Positions 7,318 to 9,312 of a DNA stretch of 9,312 bases are shown here, piece after piece. The first letter of the stretch is position 1; every line of letters begins with the position of its first letter. The notes below the pieces were generated by a model. It made no database searches and had not been told where the DNA came from. It worked only from the letters and a program-made list of their open reading frames with translations. The translations under genes and the position numbers were made by a program. The stretch spans positions 1-9,312 of the forward strand of contig JAGODN010000071.1 of assembly GCA_017998195.1 (NCBI GenBank). Reading direction: 5' to 3'. This DNA is from Desulfobulbus sp. (GTDB taxonomy: Bacteria > Desulfobacterota > Desulfobulbia > Desulfobulbales > Desulfobulbaceae).

Positions 7318-7340
7318 AAAAGCCGGGCGGAAAGGCCCGG
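7318..7340 (-). terminator. Rho-independent terminator after the tat genes
   Basis: On the minus strand CCGGGC (7340-7335), loop CTTTCC and GCCCGG (7328-7323) form a stem, followed after one base by TTTT and further pyrimidines. It starts 13 bases beyond the second tatA stop codon. The stem is six pairs and the T run short, so efficiency may be moderate. Confidence 0.65.
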
Positions 7341-7352
7341 GAGGGGCGGGGC

Positions 7353-7601
7353 TTACTTGCGCAGCAGGCGGGTGAGGTCTTTGGCCTTGTCCAGGGTCTC
7401 CCTGGCCTCGGCGGCCTCCTTGACCCCCGGCAGGCTCCGGGTGAGGTCGGTGCCCGCCTGGCGGACATCGTCGACCTCGCGCTTGAACGAACCGATGGCC
7501 TTGCCCAGGCCGGCACCGATCTCGGGCAGTTTGCGGCCGCCGAAGACGAGCGCGGCAATGCCGAGGATGACGAGCAATTCAGGTGTTCCGAGTCCGAACA
7601 T
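7353..7601 (-). CDS. tatA: TatA/E-family twin-arginine translocation protein, second copy
   Basis: Encodes 82 residues. The ATG at 7601 is chosen because MFGLGTPELL matches both the family and the neighbouring paralogue, and GGGGGA (7614-7609) lies 7 bases upstream. Residues 9-20 (LLVILGIAALVF) are the short membrane helix, followed by the FGGRKLPEIG hinge (20-29), where FGxxKLP is the TatA signature, then an amphipathic helix (GAGLGKAIGSFKREVDDVRQ). A charged tail of about 40 residues (PGVKEAAEARETLDKAKDLTRLLRK) makes it longer than its neighbour. TatA oligomers open the membrane path for folded proteins carrying twin-arginine signals. It follows the first copy by 50 bases and should share its transcript. 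The longer helical tail could let it take a TatB-like role, but the hinge is of TatA type. Confidence 0.92.
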   Translation of the reverse strand: MFGLGTPELLVILGIAALVFGGRKLPEIGAGLGKAIGSFKREVDDVRQAGTDLTRSLPGVKEAAEARETLDKAKDLTRLLRK

Positions 7602-7651
7602 GCGATGGTCCCCCGTACGGGATGGCAACGGCGGCCGGGCGGCCGGCGGGA

Positions 7652-7834
7652 TCAGGCTTCCTTGTTCTTGTCGTCCTCGAGGGACTTGGGCTCCTCGTCC
7701 TTCTTGGTGGCTTCCTTGAAGTTGCGGATCCCCTTGCCGATGCCGCTGCCGATCTCCGGCAGTTTGCCGGCCCCGAAGATGATGACGATAATGACCAGAA
7801 TGATAATCAGTTCAGGCATTCCGAGTCCGAACAT
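7652..7834 (-). CDS. tatA: TatA/E-family twin-arginine translocation protein, first copy
   Basis: Encodes 60 residues. GAGG (7845-7842) lies 7 bases before the ATG. Residues 1-20 read MFGLGMPELIIILVIIVIIF, an N-terminal membrane helix with a polar Glu at position 8, then the FGAGKLPEIG hinge, an amphipathic helix (GSGIGKGIRNFKEATKK), and a strongly charged tail (KDEEPKSLEDDKNKEA). Size and motifs are classic for TatA. It is expected to form the Tat pore with TatC, which is not in this window. It is the first gene after a strong promoter embedded in the end of mtaD, and the second tatA gene follows directly. The two copies share nearly the same first 35 residues, which suggests duplication. 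Confidence 0.95.
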   Translation of the reverse strand: MFGLGMPELIIILVIIVIIFGAGKLPEIGSGIGKGIRNFKEATKKDEEPKSLEDDKNKEA

Positions 7835-7878
7835 GGTGACACCTCGTGAAATTTTGCAGAGAAATCAAAAGAGGCCAG

Positions 7879-7908
7879 ATAATAGCACCTCGCCGGAGGG
7901 ACTGTCAA
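7879..7908 (-). promoter_or_regulatory. Strong sigma-70 type promoter of the tat genes
   Basis: On the minus strand a perfect TTGACA (7908-7903) is followed after 18 bases by TATTAT (7884-7879, five of six to TATAAT). The predicted start, about 7 bases further on, leaves a leader near 40 bases to the first tatA. The TGA within TTGACA is the stop codon of mtaD. Confidence 0.8.
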
Positions 7909-9233
7909 CCGCCATCGCGGCGGCCGAGCGCAGCGGCCATTTCCGCCGCCCGGGCGAGGATGGCCCGCTCGTCCAGGGTGAGCAGCTGCCGGTCGCGCAT
8001 CACCACCCGGCCGTTGATCACCGAATGGATCACGTCGCTGCCGCGGGCCGCGTAGACCAGGTGCGACACCGGGTTGTACACCGGGGTCAGGTGCGGCTGG
8101 TCAAGGTCGAGGACGATGCAGTCCGCCTTCTTGCCGACCTCGAGGCTGCCGATCAGCCCACCCGCGCCGAGCACCCGCGCCCCGCCCAGGGTGGCGCAGC
8201 GGAGCACCTGGTCGGCGCGCATCACCGTTGGGTCAAGCGTGGCCGCCTTGTGTACCTTGGCGGCGGTGTTCATCTCGCCGAACAGGTCCACGTCGTTGTT
8301 CGAGGCGCTGCCGTCCGTGCCCAGCCCCACCTCGATGCCCGCGGCCAGCAGCTGCGGCACCGGGGCGATGCCCGAGGCGAGCTTCATGTTCGACTCCGGA
8401 CAGTGGGCCACCTTGACGCCCCGTTCGGCGAGCAGCTCGATCTCCATCTCGTCGAGATGGACGCAGTGGTCGGCGACCAGGTTCGGCCCGAGCAGCCCCA
8501 GGGCCTCGAGATGCAGGACCGGGGTGCAGCCGTACCGCTCGCGGCAGGTGCGCACCTCGTCCGCGGTCTCGGCCAGGTGGATCACGCAGAGCGAGCCGGT
8601 CTCCCGGGCCAGCTCTCCCAGGCGGCCGAGCAGGCCGGGGGCGCAGGTGTAGACCGCATGCGGGTCCACCGTGGCCGTGATCAGCGGGTGGTCCCGGTAG
8701 CGGTCGATCAACTCGCGCGTACAGACAAAACCCTTTTCCAGGGGGCCGTAGCTCGGCGAGGGGAAGTCGTAGAGCACCTCCCCCACCCAGGCGCGCATGC
8801 CCGCCTCGGCGGCGGCGCGGGCCACCTCGCCGGCGAACAGGTACATGTCGCAGAACGAGGTGGTGCCGGAGCGGATCATCTCGCACAGGGACAGCCGGGC
8901 GGCGTGATAGACCAGGGTTCCGGTGAGTGCAGCCTCCACCGGGAAGATATGGTCCTCCAGCCAGCGCATGAGCGGCAGGTCGTCGGCCAGGCCGCGGAAC
9001 AGGGCCATGGGCGCGTGCGTGTGCACGTTCACCAGCCCGGGCATGATCAACCCGTGCTCCTCGGCGATCAACTGGGCGCCCGGGTGGCGGCGGCGCAATT
9101 CCTCGGCCTTGCCCACGGCGAGGATGGTGTCGCCGGCGATGGCCACGCCCCCCTCCTCGATGACCGGCCGGGCCGGGTCCAGGGTTATCAGGTAGCGACC
9201 GGTGAGGAGCAGGGTGGCTGCGGGTCCGTTCAT
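7905..9233 (-). CDS. mtaD: 5-methylthioadenosine/S-adenosylhomocysteine deaminase (amidohydrolase)
   Basis: Encodes 442 residues, the usual length. The enzyme hydrolyses the adenine amino group of S-adenosylhomocysteine and methylthioadenosine, giving the inosyl compounds and ammonia, and so clears by-products of S-adenosylmethionine use. The metal ligands of this amidohydrolase family are visible: H71 and H73 (NVHTHAPM), H219 (IHLAET) and D307 (GLGTDGSASNND). Substrate-site residues known for the Thermotoga maritima enzyme appear at matching spacing: W91, E100, H192, E222 and S311. The RGLADDLPLMRWL (80-92) and HCPESNMKLASG (277-288) stretches are strongly typical. GGAG (9245-9242) lies 8 bases before the ATG. 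The start overlaps the stop of an upstream gene as ATGA, so translation is likely coupled. Guanine or related deaminase activity is a less likely alternative. Confidence 0.93.
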   Translation of the reverse strand: MNGPAATLLLTGRYLITLDPARPVIEEGGVAIAGDTILAVGKAEELRRRHPGAQLIAEEHGLIMPGLVNVHTHAPMALFRGLADDLPLMRWLEDHIFPVEAALTGTLVYHAARLSLCEMIRSGTTSFCDMYLFAGEVARAAAEAGMRAWVGEVLYDFPSPSYGPLEKGFVCTRELIDRYRDHPLITATVDPHAVYTCAPGLLGRLGELARETGSLCVIHLAETADEVRTCRERYGCTPVLHLEALGLLGPNLVADHCVHLDEMEIELLAERGVKVAHCPESNMKLASGIAPVPQLLAAGIEVGLGTDGSASNNDVDLFGEMNTAAKVHKAATLDPTVMRADQVLRCATLGGARVLGAGGLIGSLEVGKKADCIVLDLDQPHLTPVYNPVSHLVYAARGSDVIHSVINGRVVMRDRQLLTLDERAILARAAEMAAALGRRDGG

Positions 9234-9312
9234 GGGCTGAGCTCCGCCAGGGTGTTGATGAGCAGCTGCTGCAGGCGCGGTTCGGCCCGGCGGGCGGCGG
9301 CGATGATCTCGC
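9230..9312 (-). CDS. C-terminal end of an unidentified gene upstream of mtaD
   Basis: Only the last 26 whole codons are in the window, ending with LQQLLINTLAELSP and TGA (9232-9230). The stop overlaps the mtaD start in ATGA. The visible part is a probable alpha helix rich in Ala, Arg and Leu, with no diagnostic motif, so no family can be named. The frame runs open to the right edge. Its overlap with mtaD makes it the likely operon partner, perhaps in the same S-adenosylmethionine recycling role, but that is only inference. Confidence 0.65.
   Translation of the reverse strand, partial: EIIAAARRAEPRLQQLLINTLAELSP

Larger units (their letters stand above)
7041..7352. other. Intergenic region between tatA and glt operon
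   Basis: This 312-base stretch is visibly richer in A and T than its surroundings, especially 7091-7240. No protein-like frame with a ribosome site was found. It holds the terminator of the tat genes (7318-7340), a candidate glt promoter at 7169-7195, a weaker one at 7092-7121, and the gltB1 ribosome site at 7047-7051. A five-base inverted repeat, ATGTT-gtaa-AACAT (7218-7231), is too small to call an operator. Confidence 0.6.

Noticed and set aside
7612..7621. Palindrome CCCGTACGGG touching the second tatA ribosome site
   Set aside because: With no loop it can form only about three pairs as RNA, so control of translation is not convincing.
1..9312. CRISPR array, insertion sequence, tRNA or prophage features
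   Set aside because: No spaced direct repeats, transposase-like frames, terminal inverted repeats or tRNA cloverleaf were seen; composition is uniform apart from 7091-7240.

Overview
This is a GC-rich bacterial chromosomal window carrying ordinary housekeeping genes plus three less familiar genes at the left. The gene set suggests an anaerobic bacterium of the Desulfobacterota (former deltaproteobacterial) type: an archaeal-style split glutamate synthase rich in iron-sulfur motifs, tandem short TatA proteins, and a methylthioadenosine/S-adenosylhomocysteine deaminase. The lineage is an inference from protein style, not from any marker gene; no rRNA or tRNA gene was seen.

Layout. Bases 1-1786 hold plus-strand genes: the 3' part of a gene for a possible macrodomain-like protein, then a 55-residue zinc-ribbon protein and an 87-residue exported PepSY-like protein. 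They converge with the minus-strand genes at 1834-1895, on a near-perfect inverted repeat that can end transcription from both sides. From 7040 down to 1905 runs a three-gene minus-strand operon for a split glutamate synthase: a class II glutamine amidotransferase, an FMN/Fe-S synthase core, and a fusion of the GXGXG domain with a GltD-like flavin reductase and a C-terminal double ferredoxin. The genes overlap or are separated by 10 bases. Bases 7041-7352 are a comparatively AT-rich intergenic stretch with a tat terminator and candidate glt promoters. Two tandem tatA genes (7834 to 7353) have their own strong promoter, whose -35 box contains the stop codon of the gene before it. That gene, mtaD (9233 to 7905), is joined by an ATGA overlap to a further gene cut by the right edge.

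Working together. The glt genes should form one enzyme: the amidotransferase releases ammonia from glutamine, the FMN core adds it to 2-oxoglutarate, and the GltD/ferredoxin fusion supplies electrons. MtaD deaminates by-products of S-adenosylmethionine use. The Tat proteins belong to the twin-arginine export pore; no tatC is present here. No clear undescribed system is evident. The most interesting points are the rearranged cysteines and unusual nucleotide-binding site of the GltD fusion, the macrodomain-like protein, and the compact promoter within the mtaD stop codon.
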